From Micromonospora sp. WMMD812 (GTDB lineage: Bacteria > Actinomycetota > Actinomycetes > Mycobacteriales > Micromonosporaceae): DNA of 64,000 nucleotides. Position numbers and translations under genes: made by a program. Numbering within the stretch: the first letter of the stretch is position 1; every line of letters starts with the position of its first letter. Positions 15,951-24,388 of the stretch are shown here, piece after piece. Below the pieces are notes generated by a model, which was not told the origin of the DNA, searched no databases, and worked only from the letters and a program-made list of their open reading frames with translations. The DNA lies in assembly GCF_027497215.1 (NCBI RefSeq), contig NZ_CP114904.1, positions 3,928,001-3,992,000 of the forward strand, given 5' to 3'.

Positions 15951-16903
15951 GTACCAGATCCACCCGACGCGTCGGAGTTGACGAAGTCGACCAGCCACTT
16001 GCGGAACTCGGCGCCGAGGTCGTCGCGCTCGACGGCGATCTGCACCACCGTCTGGAGGTAGCCCAGCGGCATGCCGGTGTCGTAGCGGATGCCCCGGTAG
16101 ACGATCGCGTGCACCGGCGTGCCCTCGGTGCGCAGCAGCTCCATCGCGTCGGTCAGCTGGATCTCGCCGCCGCTGCCCGGCTCGGTACGCCGGATCGCGT
16201 CGAAGATCGTCCCGGGCAGCACGTACCGGCCGAGGACGGCGAGGTTGCTCGGCGCGTCCTCCGGCTTGGGCTTCTCCACCATGCCGGTGACCTTGACGAC
16301 TTCGCCGATGTCGGTCAGCTCCGCCTCGGCCGGCTCGACCGAGGCGATGCCGTACCGCTTGGTCTCGGCCGGGTCGACCTCGAAGAACGCCAGCACCACG
16401 CCCCCGGTGCGGGCCTGGAGCTCCAGCATGGCCGGCAGCAGGGGCTGGTCGAGCTTGACGAACTCGTCGCCGAGGAGCACCGCGAAGGGCTGATCGCCGA
16501 CGTGTGACTCGGCGTACCCGACGGCGTGGCCGAGGCCGAGCTGCTCGGGCTGCCGGACGGTGTAGATCTCGGCCAGCTCGCTGGGGCGCTGCACTGCGGC
16601 CAGGATCTCCGGCTTGTTCTCCAGCCGGGCCTCCAGGTCGGGACGGCGGTCGAAGTGGTCCACCATCGAGGTCTTACCCCGTCCGGTGATCAACAGCACG
16701 TCGTTGATGCCGGCCTGGGTGGCCTCCTCGACGATGTACTGCAACACCGGCCGGTCGACCACCGGCAGCAGCTCCTTGGGCACCGCCTTCGTCGCCGGCA
16801 GGAACCGGGTGGCCAGACCGGCGGCAGGGATGACGGCCTTGACCGCGTGAGTACGGCCGGTCGCGGCGGCCGTACCTGAGGAGTTCGCTGAGTGCACCGA
16901 CAT
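15947..16903 (-). CDS. galU: UTP--glucose-1-phosphate uridylyltransferase
   Basis: GalU makes UDP-glucose from UTP and glucose-1-phosphate for cell wall polymers, trehalose and glycolipids. The 318-residue length is normal. The nucleotide-binding loop AVIPAAGLATRFLPATKAVPKE lies at about residues 23-44. Further conserved parts are VLQYIVEEA, LGLGHAVGYAE, VLLGDEFV and YDTGMPLGYLQT. The gene is coupled to glp by a 4-base overlap and begins only nine bases after the diguanylate cyclase gene ends, so all three are probably co-transcribed. Confidence 0.96.
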   Translation of the reverse strand: MSVHSANSSGTAAATGRTHAVKAVIPAAGLATRFLPATKAVPKELLPVVDRPVLQYIVEEATQAGINDVLLITGRGKTSMVDHFDRRPDLEARLENKPEILAAVQRPSELAEIYTVRQPEQLGLGHAVGYAESHVGDQPFAVLLGDEFVKLDQPLLPAMLELQARTGGVVLAFFEVDPAETKRYGIASVEPAEAELTDIGEVVKVTGMVEKPKPEDAPSNLAVLGRYVLPGTIFDAIRRTEPGSGGEIQLTDAMELLRTEGTPVHAIVYRGIRYDTGMPLGYLQTVVQIAVERDDLGAEFRKWLVDFVNSDASGGSGT

Positions 16904-16912
16904 GCCGCGAGA

Positions 16913-19528
16913 CTATCGGCCACGGCTCTGCCGCGGCGGGTGTGGCCCGGAAGACGCGCCGCCGCCCGGGGTCGAACGCGGGGAACCGGGCCCGGCCCGG
17001 GCGACGTCCGGGCCGGTGAGCGCCGGGCCGAGCGAGTCGTCGGTGGTCTCGACCTCGGCGGGCGCCGGTTCGACACGCGCGGTGACCTCGGCGGCGCACG
17101 CCGCGGGAACCTCGGCGCGGAGCGGCACGGCCGGCTCGGGCCGGGTCGACGCGGCCGGTTCGGATCGGGTCGACGCGGCCGGTTGGGATCGGGTGGGCAC
17201 GGCGGGTTCGGGCCGGGTGGGCACGGCGGCACGGCCGGCGCGGGGCAGGCCGTCCGGCGGGCTCATCGCGCCCGCCGGCACCGGCAGCTCGCGCGCGAAC
17301 AGCGCCCGGCGCGGGCTGACCCGGTAGGTGTCCCGGCCGGCGGCCTTGGCGGCGTACAGCGCGTCGTCGGCGGCGTCCAGCACCTGCTGGCCGGTGCTGG
17401 CGTGGTCGGGGTAGACGGCGATGCCGATGGAGACGGTCACCCGGATCGGCACCGGGGAGCCGGAGTGCGCCTCGACCGGGACGGAGGTGTCCCGGATGGC
17501 CGCGCCGAGCCGCTCCGCGACGATCGCCGCTCCCCGGGCGTCCGTCTCCGGCAGCAGCAGGACGAACTCCTCCCCGCCCTGCCGGAAGGCCAGGTCCACC
17601 TCGCGGATCTCGCCACGGACCCGGCGGGCGAACTCGGCCAGGACGGTGTCCCCCGCCGCGTGCCCGTAGGTGTCGTTGACGTCCTTGAACCGGTCCAGGT
17701 CCAGTGCAAGCACGCTGAGCATCCGGCCGAAGCGGCTCGCCCGCTCCACCTCCCGCCGGATCGACTCGCGCAGGTAGCGGTAGTTCCACAGCCCGGTCAG
17801 CGGATCGGTGAGGGACAGGCGCTGCGCCTCCTCGTGCACCCGGACGTTGTCCACCGCCACCGCCGCATGACCGGCGAAGGTGCGCAGGGTGACCAGGTCG
17901 TCGTCGTCGAACTCGTCCGCGCCGAGCCGGTCGTAGAGGGCGAGGACGCCGAGGGTCGCCGGGACGCCCGCCTCCCCGCCAATCCCGAAGCCGACGCCGC
18001 CGGGCAGCTCGGCGGTCGGTGTGTCGTCCGCGCCGTACCCGGCGCCCGCCGTGGCCGCGCCGGCCGGACCGGGTACCGCGTCCACGGGCGGGCCGACCGG
18101 GCCGGGCACCGCCACCCCGTCGGCCGTGCCGCGTCCGCCCGTCGCGGCGGGCCCGTCCGCCGGACCGGCCCCGGCCGGGACGCCGGACGAGCCGAGCCCG
18201 GCCGAGCCGAGCCCGGCGGGGGCGGCGAACGGGACCGCGACGTACGTCCGGCAGCGCGGCTCCCCCGGCGGCACGTCGGCCGGTTCCATCCGGCCGCACC
18301 GCGGCTCGCCCGTGGCCGCGACCGCGCCGAGCACGCCGCTGCCGACCGGCACCCGTAGGGTCGTCGGGGCCTCCCCCTCGGGCCAGCGCCCGTCGAGACC
18401 CTCGGCGCACTGCGCCACGAGCAGCCCGCCGGAGTCGACCAGCAGCACCGCTCCGGCCCGGGCGCCGGTCGCCGCGATCGCGCTGTGCAGGATCACCCGC
18501 AGGATGCGTTGCAGGTCGTGGGTGCTGGCGAGGGTGTCCCCCAGCACCGCCAGGTGGCCGCGCAACTGGTCCCGGCTGCTGGTCAGTGCCGTCACGTACG
18601 AGCCGGTCTCCCGGGTCATGCGGTTGAAGGCGCCGGCGAGCCGTCCCACCTCGTCGCGGGTCCGGACCGGGACGCGGGCGCTCAGGTCGCCGTGCGCGAC
18701 CCGGTCGGCCGCGGCGGCCAGCTCGACCAGTGGCCGGGTGGTGACCCGGGCGAGCCGCCAGGCGGCCAGCACGGCGAGCAACGCGGCCAGCACCACGGCG
18801 GCGACCAGCGTGGTGTGCAGCCCGGGCGGCTGGTCGCTCGGCACGGAGAGCACCAGCGGCAGCGGCTGGGTGGACGAGGGCCCGATCCGGCGTACGTACC
18901 GACCGTCGTCGGTCTCGCTGACCTGCTCGCCGTCGAGCGTGCCGGCGGCGGCCAGCACCGCGTCGCGTACCTCCCTCGACTCGGTGGTGTGGGTGACCCG
19001 CGCGGGCCCGGTGCCGTCGTCGAGGAGGGTGACCGCGACGCCGGTCACCGCGGCCAGCCGGGCCACGAAAGCCGGGTCGACCGGTTGCGCCGCGGTGACC
19101 GTGCCGAGCGTCGTGCCGGCGCGGTCCCGCAGGTCGACCCGGGCGGTCAGCGCCCCGACCGGGCCGTCAGCGGGTGCCGGGCCGGCGCACTCCTGCCACG
19201 GCGTCGCGGGCGGGCCGGGCGTGGCGTAGGTGATCTCGCCGACCGTGTCCCGCACCACCACCGCGGCGGCCAGGCCCCGGCTGACCACCTGGCCCGCGGT
19301 GCCGGCCCGGTCACCGGCGGCGAGCGCGACCGCGTCGGCCGCGGCGCGCAACTGCTGGCAGAGGGCGTCCACCGAGGTACGCACGGTCGCCGCGGCCACG
19401 GCCAGCCGCTCGGTGGAACGGCCGCGGTCGACGGCGTCGACGGTCGAGGCGACGAAGAGGGCGCCGAGCAGGACCGGGCCGAGGACGACCGCGAGGAAGG
19501 CCGCCGTCAACCGCCCGCGTAGCGTCAC
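16913..19528 (-). CDS. Membrane diguanylate cyclase (HAMP-GAF-GGDEF)
   Basis: This protein makes c-di-GMP from two GTP. It has an N-terminal helix (LTAAFLAVVLGPVLLGALFVA), an extracytoplasmic sensor of about 210 residues, a second helix (TLVAAVVLAALLAVLAAWRLA, about 250-270), a HAMP domain (TTRPLVELAAAADRVAHGDLSARV), a GAF-like region split by a low-complexity Gly/Pro/Ala insert, and a GGDEF domain. The active site reads RQGGEEFVLL, and the inhibitory I-site REVD stands five residues before GGEEF, so feedback inhibition is expected. A Pro/Ala/Glu-rich tail with PTRPEPA-type repeats ends the protein. I chose GTG 19528 (VTLRGRL) after GGGGGGAAC; ATG 19585 is the alternative. It precedes galU by nine bases. 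Confidence 0.9.
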   Translation of the reverse strand: MTLRGRLTAAFLAVVLGPVLLGALFVASTVDAVDRGRSTERLAVAAATVRTSVDALCQQLRAAADAVALAAGDRAGTAGQVVSRGLAAAVVVRDTVGEITYATPGPPATPWQECAGPAPADGPVGALTARVDLRDRAGTTLGTVTAAQPVDPAFVARLAAVTGVAVTLLDDGTGPARVTHTTESREVRDAVLAAAGTLDGEQVSETDDGRYVRRIGPSSTQPLPLVLSVPSDQPPGLHTTLVAAVVLAALLAVLAAWRLARVTTRPLVELAAAADRVAHGDLSARVPVRTRDEVGRLAGAFNRMTRETGSYVTALTSSRDQLRGHLAVLGDTLASTHDLQRILRVILHSAIAATGARAGAVLLVDSGGLLVAQCAEGLDGRWPEGEAPTTLRVPVGSGVLGAVAATGEPRCGRMEPADVPPGEPRCRTYVAVPFAAPAGLGSAGLGSSGVPAGAGPADGPAATGGRGTADGVAVPGPVGPPVDAVPGPAGAATAGAGYGADDTPTAELPGGVGFGIGGEAGVPATLGVLALYDRLGADEFDDDDLVTLRTFAGHAAVAVDNVRVHEEAQRLSLTDPLTGLWNYRYLRESIRREVERASRFGRMLSVLALDLDRFKDVNDTYGHAAGDTVLAEFARRVRGEIREVDLAFRQGGEEFVLLLPETDARGAAIVAERLGAAIRDTSVPVEAHSGSPVPIRVTVSIGIAVYPDHASTGQQVLDAADDALYAAKAAGRDTYRVSPRRALFARELPVPAGAMSPPDGLPRAGRAAVPTRPEPAVPTRSQPAASTRSEPAASTRPEPAVPLRAEVPAACAAEVTARVEPAPAEVETTDDSLGPALTGPDVARAGPGSPRSTPGGGASSGPHPPRQSRGR

Positions 19529-19649
19529 TCGGTTCCCCCCGGAAGTTCCGCCTCCGATGCTGCGATGCTGACACAGAGCAACCATGGGAGAGGCGTTGCG
19601 TCAGGAGTGTTGCGTGCCGGAATTTTCTGATGAAGCGGAAGTGACCCAT

Positions 19650-20357
19650 GTGGCGAAACGCGACATGCGTACGGCTCTGCTCGCCCGCCGGCGGGAACTG
19701 AGCGCCCGGGCCCGGGCGGCGGCCGCGGCGCGCGTCCAGGCCGAGCTGGTCGCTCTGGTACACCGGCTGCGCCCGGTCCGGGTGACGGCGTACGTGCCGG
19801 TCGGCTCCGAGCCGGGCGGGCCGGAGCTGCCGGAGGCGCTGCGCGCCGCGCTGCCGCCGGGCGGCGAGTTGCTGCTGCCGGTGCTCCGCCCCGACCTGGA
19901 TCTCGACTGGGCCCGCTACGACGGGGCCGACTCCCTCGCCGCGGCCGGCCGGGGGATGCGTGAGCCGACCGGGCCGCGGCTCGGGGTGGGGGCGATCACC
20001 GACGCCGGGCTGGTGGTGGTTCCGGCGCTGGCGGTCGACCGGCGTGGGATTCGGCTGGGCCGGGGCGGCGGCTCGTACGACCGCGCGCTGGCCCGGGTGC
20101 CGGCACCGACCCTGACCGTGGTCCCGCTGCACGACGGGGAACTGGTCGCGGCGGTGCCGGCCGAGCCGCACGACCGTCCGGTACGCGCGGTGGTCACCCC
20201 CACCGCCGGGCTGCGTACGCTGGACGCCGCCCCGCCGTCCCTGCCACGTGTGGGGGGTGCGTCCGGCGGGTCCGGTGCGTCCGACGAGGCTGCCGCGCCG
20301 GGTGCGCCGCCGAGTGTCGCGCCCCACACGTCCGCTGGACGAACCCGGGGCGCATGA
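19650..20357 (+). CDS. 5-formyltetrahydrofolate cyclo-ligase
   Basis: The ATP-dependent enzyme turns 5-formyl-THF into 5,10-methenyl-THF, recycling the storage folate. The N-terminus KRDMRTALLARRREL and the closing signature GIRLGRGGGSYDRAL (a Gly-rich ATP site followed by YDR) identify the family. The C-terminus has an extra 35 or so low-complexity residues (GGASGGSGASDEAA...). The start is taken as GTG 19650 with GGAAG nearby; ATG 19584 would add a poorly conserved 22-residue leader. The gene is divergent from the diguanylate cyclase and is followed closely by fmdB. Confidence 0.92.
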   Translation: MAKRDMRTALLARRRELSARARAAAAARVQAELVALVHRLRPVRVTAYVPVGSEPGGPELPEALRAALPPGGELLLPVLRPDLDLDWARYDGADSLAAAGRGMREPTGPRLGVGAITDAGLVVVPALAVDRRGIRLGRGGGSYDRALARVPAPTLTVVPLHDGELVAAVPAEPHDRPVRAVVTPTAGLRTLDAAPPSLPRVGGASGGSGASDEAAAPGAPPSVAPHTSAGRTRGA

Positions 20358-20419
20358 CGCACCATTGGCACTCGAATGCGCTGAGTGCCAACCGGCCGAG
20401 TCCAGAACCGGAGGAGAAC

Positions 20420-20767
20420 GTGCCCACGTACCAGTACGCCTGCACCGCGTGCGGCCACCAGCTCGAGGCGGTGCAGTCCTTCTCCGACGCGCCGCTGACC
20501 GAGTGCCCGGCGTGTGAGGGGCGGCTGCGCAAGGTCTTCAACTCGGTCGGCATCGTGTTCAAGGGCTCCGGCTTCTACCGCACCGACTCCCGGTCCTCCG
20601 GCGGTGGCGACACCGCGTCGAACGGTGGCGCCGCCAAGCCCGCGAAGTCCGAGTCGTCGTCCGGCTCGACCACGTCGACCACCACGTCCACGTCGTCGTC
20701 GAGCGGTTCGTCCAGCGGCGGGACGACCAAGGCCCCGGCCGCCAGCGGCTCCAGCTCCGCGTCCTGA
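20420..20767 (+). CDS. FmdB family zinc-ribbon protein
   Basis: The 115-residue product starts VPTYQYACTACGHQLE, the classical FmdB N-terminus, with CxxC (CTAC) and a second CxxC (CPAC) forming a zinc ribbon. FRKVF-like LRKVFNSVGIVFKGSGFY follows, then a long Ser/Thr/Gly tail (SSSGSTTSTTT). FmdB-type proteins are putative regulators, but their target is not defined. GGAGGAGAAC directly before the GTG is a very strong ribosome binding site. It is 62 bases from the cyclo-ligase gene, the usual neighbour in actinobacteria. Confidence 0.92.
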   Translation: MPTYQYACTACGHQLEAVQSFSDAPLTECPACEGRLRKVFNSVGIVFKGSGFYRTDSRSSGGGDTASNGGAAKPAKSESSSGSTTSTTTSTSSSSGSSSGGTTKAPAASGSSSAS

Positions 20768-20812
20768 CCTCGGGGCTCCCGCCGTCTAGCACAGCGGGAC
20801 AGCGCACGGGAG

Positions 20813-20840
20813 TTGTCCACAGGGCGGGCCGTTGTCCACA
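20813..20840 (+). promoter_or_regulatory. Pair of DnaA boxes
   Basis: TTGTCCACA occurs at 20813-20821 and 20832-20840, both in the same orientation, 19 bases apart. This 9-mer is the preferred DnaA box of high-GC actinobacteria. The pair lies between fmdB and the SAF-domain gene, well away from any dnaA or dnaN gene in this window. Confidence 0.65.
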
Positions 20841-20937
20841 GCCCGTCGCTACCCGGCCGGGCCGCCGGCCCACCAGCCCGTAGCGTGCCGCCCATCGGGT
20901 GCCGCTTCGGCGCCCGGCCGAGGGCGGGAGGCGTGTG

Positions 20938-21482
20938 ATGGCCGGCGGAGGCACGGGCAGGGCAGGATCACTCCGCCCGGTACGCCGGCCGCACCTCCCG
21001 CGCGGCAGCGCACTGCTCCGCGCCAGCCTGGTCGCCGTGCTGCTCGGTCTCGCCGCAGTCTTGCTGCACACCCCGCCCGGCTGCCCGCCGACCCCGGTGG
21101 CCGCGCCGACGGCGTCCCCGGCCGCACCGGGCGCGGCCAGTGGCACGGACAAGGTCGCCGGGCCGGAGCCGGTCGACCGGACCGGCGCGGCGGACCGCTG
21201 CCGTTGCCCGCCGGCGCGGTGGGCGTCCCGGTCCGCCTGGCCGAGCCGGCCGCGCTCGCGGTGGTCCGGCGGGGCGCCCGGGTCGACCTGCTCGCGGTGC
21301 CGGCCGGCGGTCGCCCCGCCGAGGCGAGCCTGCTGGCAACCCGGGCGCTGGTGCTCGACGTGGTGGGCGCCGGCGCGACCGACGGCTCTTCCGCGCTCTA
21401 CCTCGCCCTCGCTCCCGACCAGGCGCAGCGCACCGTCGGCCAGCCGGAGGGCAGCCGGTTCGCCGTCGTCGTACGCGACTGA
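20938..21482 (+). pseudogene. SAF-domain (CpaB/RcpC/FlgA-like) gene with a frameshift
   Basis: An N-terminal part begins at ATG 20938 after GGGAGG and encodes a basic segment, one membrane helix (LVAVLLGLAAVLLHTPPG) and an Ala/Pro linker. At about 21197 the frame is broken. The remainder, PLPAGAVGVPVRLAEPAAL...RGARVDLLAVPA...RALVLDVVGAG to TGA 21480-21482, continues in a different frame with equally good codon use. Adding one base in the GACCGCTGCCG context would give Asp-Arg-Leu-Pro-Leu-Pro and restore one protein of about 180 residues. The fold resembles the SAF/CpaB end used in pilus or flagellar P-ring assembly proteins; here it is a lone membrane protein. It may be a true pseudogene or a sequence error. 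Confidence 0.7.
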
Positions 21483-21489
21483 GGGTCCG

Positions 21490-21663
21490 TCAGTCCCAGT
21501 GCGGGGGGCGCTCGGCGAGCAGCCAGTCGTCGTTGCCGCCGGTCCGCTCGCCCCAGCCGCGGTCGGTGTCGTCGGCCGTCTGCTCGGGCAGCACCTCGAA
21601 GTCGTCGCTCAGGTCGACCGTGCGGTTCTCGTCGCCGCCGAAACCCGGGTCCTTGGTGCTCAC
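21490..21663 (-). CDS. Small conserved acidic protein
   Basis: The 57-residue product begins VSTKDPGFGG and is rich in Asp and Glu, with a TDDTDRGWGERTG segment and the ending LLAERPPHWD. I recall similar short proteins at this place in related genomes, ending in the same Trp-Asp. It has no helix or signal, is probably disordered, and its function is unknown. GTG 21663 is the start. It converges with the broken SAF-domain gene and is divergent from the small membrane protein gene at 21781. Confidence 0.6.
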   Translation of the reverse strand: MSTKDPGFGGDENRTVDLSDDFEVLPEQTADDTDRGWGERTGGNDDWLLAERPPHWD

Positions 21664-21780
21664 GACCGGCAAGGGTAGCGCAGGCCCGTCCGCCGCCCCG
21701 GCCGCCGAGCCGGTGCGCCCGGTCCGGCGACGGCCGCGTCCCCCGGTGAGCGGGCCCTGGCGTTGGTAGCGTCGGACGGC

Positions 21781-22116
21781 GTGACGAACCCCACCGGCGG
21801 CAGTTCCCCGGACGACTACTGGCGGCGGCCACCGGCCGGCAGCGAGGGGCTGCCCGACCAGTCCGCGGCCCCCACCGGCGGCAGCGGGGCAGCTGGCGGC
21901 TACACCGGGCCGCCACCGAGCACGCCGCCACCGGCCGGTTGGCGGCCACCCGTACACCTGCGCCCGGCCCCGCCGCGGAGCCTGCCGCCGCAGGACATGG
22001 CCGCGCTGGACGCGGCGGAGCAGCGGGCGCAGCGGGTCACCTACGGCTTCGGCGCGCTGGCCGGGGTGGTGCTGGTGATCCTGGTCTGCGTGCTCTGTTC
22101 CCGGATCATCTTCTGA
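21781..22116 (+). CDS. Small tail-anchored membrane protein
   Basis: The 111-residue protein has a disordered Pro/Gly-rich N-terminus (TGPPPSTPPPAGW), a short helical DMAALDAAEQRAQR segment and one C-terminal membrane helix (FGALAGVVLVILVCVLC) ending SRIIF. The topology implies a cytoplasmic Pro-rich tail held at the membrane. I do not recognise a family. GTG 21781 is the start. It converges with the DUF2231 membrane protein gene. Confidence 0.65.
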   Translation: MTNPTGGSSPDDYWRRPPAGSEGLPDQSAAPTGGSGAAGGYTGPPPSTPPPAGWRPPVHLRPAPPRSLPPQDMAALDAAEQRAQRVTYGFGALAGVVLVILVCVLCSRIIF

Positions 22117-22164
22117 GCGCCGGCCGGCCGCCGCTCGAGGAGGCCGGTCCGGCCGGCAGGGCGG

Positions 22165-22647
22165 TCAGAGCGTGGTGCCCCAGACGGTCTCGGCGCCGGA
22201 GTGCCCGGTCAGGAAGACGTAGACCAGCGAGGCGATCGCGAGCGCGACCACGGCGACCGACAGGACCGGGGTGACCAGCGGCGGCAGCTTCGGCACCCGC
22301 CGGTGCCCGCTCGTCGCGACCAGCAGCAGGAGGACCACGATGCCGAGCGGGAGGACGAGCCGGAACAGGATGTCCCCGTACCGGGAGTGCTCGAAGATCT
22401 GATCGAGAATCGGCCCCTGGAAGCCCCGCGCCACCAGCGCGTCGGTGAGGGCCTCACCGGACTGGATGGCGACGAACGCGGTCAGCGGCGCGAGCACGGC
22501 GAGGATCCCCACCGCCCAGTCCAGCCGGGGCCGCCAGCGGGGCAGCCCGACGTACGCCACGGCGAGCACCGCGAGCAGCGGCACGAACACCACGACCGCG
22601 TGCACCACCAGGACGTGGACCGGCAGGCCCTGGATCTGCTCGAACAT
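22165..22647 (-). CDS. DUF2231 family membrane protein
   Basis: The 160-residue protein has four helices with the DUF2231 opening (QIQGLPVHVLVVHAVVVFVPL). It contains the conserved pair of histidines near the first helix and a GHRR loop. The family is widespread in bacteria; heme or iron binding has been suggested from its histidines but is not settled. GGAGG five bases before ATG 22647 fixes the start. The neighbouring divergent gene encodes a Fur-type regulator, so metal- or peroxide-linked control is possible. Confidence 0.8.
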   Translation of the reverse strand: MFEQIQGLPVHVLVVHAVVVFVPLLAVLAVAYVGLPRWRPRLDWAVGILAVLAPLTAFVAIQSGEALTDALVARGFQGPILDQIFEHSRYGDILFRLVLPLGIVVLLLLVATSGHRRVPKLPPLVTPVLSVAVVALAIASLVYVFLTGHSGAETVWGTTL

Positions 22648-22843
22648 CGGCACCTCCGGAAGGATCTCGGTTCGCGGTCAGCCAGCCTACGGTTCGCCGG
22701 TCCGCCCGCCCAGGCTCTCGTCCGGCTACACGCAGGCCGTCCCGGTCCGGTTCAGGGGCCGGAGCCGGTGTCGGGCTGTGGTCGGGGCCACGCCTCACCG
22801 TCGGAAGGTTGTCGACGCAGGTCGCGCGTGCTGTCATTGGCGC

Positions 22844-23272
22844 ATGTCGAACGGCGAGGAACTGCTCCGGTCGAGGGGCCTGCGGGTCACCCGGCCGCGC
22901 CTCGCCGTGCTGGACGTGCTGGCCGCGGGCGGCCACCTGGAGGTCGACGAGATCACCCGCCGGGTGCGGGAGCGGCTCGACTCCGTCTCCACCCAGGCGG
23001 TGTACGACGTCCTCGGCGCACTGTCCCGGGCCGGCCTGTCCCGTCGGATCGAGCCGGCCGGCAGCCCTGCCCGTTATGAGGCCCGCGTCGGCGACAACCA
23101 TCACCACGTCGTCTGCCGGGGCTGTGGCGAGATCGCCGACGTCGACTGCGCCGTCGGCAGCGCCCCCTGCCTCGACCCGAACGTCTCGCACGGCTTCGAG
23201 GTCGACGAGGCGGAAGTGACCTTCTGGGGGCTCTGCCCGACCTGCCAGGCCCGCCGCACCGCCGACGAGTGA
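22844..23272 (+). CDS. Fur-family transcriptional repressor
   Basis: The 142-residue product has the Fur winged helix (LRSRGLRVTRPRLAVLDVL, STQAVYDVLGALSRAGL), the regulatory metal segment NHHHVVCRGCGEIADVDC and a C-terminal CPTC. The two CxxC pairs form the structural zinc site. This size and the short C-terminus are typical of FurA/CatR-type peroxide regulators of actinobacteria. No katG or katA gene adjoins it. The ATG at 22844 (MSNGEELLRSRG) is taken as start. The following oxygenase-like gene begins just downstream, so the two may be co-expressed. Confidence 0.88.
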   Translation: MSNGEELLRSRGLRVTRPRLAVLDVLAAGGHLEVDEITRRVRERLDSVSTQAVYDVLGALSRAGLSRRIEPAGSPARYEARVGDNHHHVVCRGCGEIADVDCAVGSAPCLDPNVSHGFEVDEAEVTFWGLCPTCQARRTADE

Positions 23273-23304
23273 CCCGCGCCGCCGGCGCATGGCACTCTTG
23301 GTCG

Positions 23305-24204
23305 GTGGACTCCGATGACCTAGGCCTCTTCGGTCCGGGTTCGGTCACGTGGAAGCTGCACGAGGAGCCGATCCTGATCGTCGCCGGCCTCCGCTCGCTC
23401 TACCTGCAGGCGCTGCATCCCCGCGCGATGGCCGGCGTGGCGCAGAACAGCAACTACCGCACCGACGCCTGGGGTCGCCTGGTCCGCACCGCCAACTACG
23501 TCGGCACCACCGTCTACGGCACCACGGCCGAGGCGGAGGAGGCCGGTCGCCGGCTGCGCCGCCTGCACGCCCGGCTCCGGGCGACCGACCCCGTCACCGG
23601 CGAGCAGTTCCGCATCGACGACCCGGACCTGCTCCGCTGGGTGCACGTCACCGAGGTCGAGTCGTTCCTGGACACCGCCCGGCGCGCCGGCCTGCCCCTG
23701 ACGCCCGCCGAGGCGGACGGCTACTACACCGAGCAGCGCCGCGCCGCCGCCCTGGTCGGCCTGGACCCGGCCACGGTCCCGGGCACCGCCGCCGAGGTGG
23801 CGGACTACTACCGGACGGTCCGCCCACAGCTGCGGATGACCCGGGAGGCCGCCGAGACCGCGCTCTTCCTCACCGCGCCGCCGCTGCCGTGGAAGCTCAG
23901 CCTGCCGGCCCGGCTCGGGCTCACCCTAGGCCCGCCACGGTGGGCGTACCTCGGCATCGCCGGCACCGCGCTCGCGCTGCTGCCGGCCTGGGCCCGCCGG
24001 ATGTACGGCGGACTCGGGTTGCCCAGCACCGCCCTGTCGGCTGATCTGACCGTGCGGACGCTGCGGCTGGCCCTCGCCGCGCTGCCCCGCAACTGGCGGG
24101 AGGGGCCGTTGCAGCAGGCCGCGAAGGCGCGCGCCGCCCGCCGCACCGCCGCACCGGCCGAGCCGGATGCCGAAAGGCACGCCGGAAGCCTGGCCCAGCC
24201 GTAG
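23305..24204 (+). CDS. MpaB/DUF2236 family oxygenase-like protein
   Basis: The roughly 300-residue product belongs to the family of MpaB and latex-clearing protein, which contains b-type heme oxygenases. Recognisable parts are DLGLFGPGSVTWKLHEEP at the start, LYLQALHPRAMAGV with the conserved His, YVGTTVYG, WVHVTEVESFL and RRMYGGLGLP. Substrates of actinobacterial members are mostly unknown. GTG 23305 matches the usual N-terminus; a GTG at 23269 overlaps the Fur gene stop and could also be used. The position directly after a Fur gene suggests metal or redox control. Confidence 0.82.
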   Translation: MDSDDLGLFGPGSVTWKLHEEPILIVAGLRSLYLQALHPRAMAGVAQNSNYRTDAWGRLVRTANYVGTTVYGTTAEAEEAGRRLRRLHARLRATDPVTGEQFRIDDPDLLRWVHVTEVESFLDTARRAGLPLTPAEADGYYTEQRRAAALVGLDPATVPGTAAEVADYYRTVRPQLRMTREAAETALFLTAPPLPWKLSLPARLGLTLGPPRWAYLGIAGTALALLPAWARRMYGGLGLPSTALSADLTVRTLRLALAALPRNWREGPLQQAAKARAARRTAAPAEPDAERHAGSLAQP

Positions 24205-24388
24205 ACCGACTCGCGAGCAACAGCGCGGGCCGAGACGCGAGCCGGAACGCGGGCCAATGCGCCGGCGACGCCATCCCCAGCCGGCGGCTGAGCCGGCCGG
24301 CGGCGAAACCGGATCTGAGCCGGTTCTGGCTCGGCCTCACGTCGACCGGGCGAGGTCGGGCCGCGCCGGGCCTAAGTCGACCCGGCGC

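Noticed and set aside
24205..24388. Repetitive GC-rich stretch after the MpaB-type gene
   Set aside because: Only loose GCCGG/CGAGC repeats; no clear hairpin, gene or operator could be supported.
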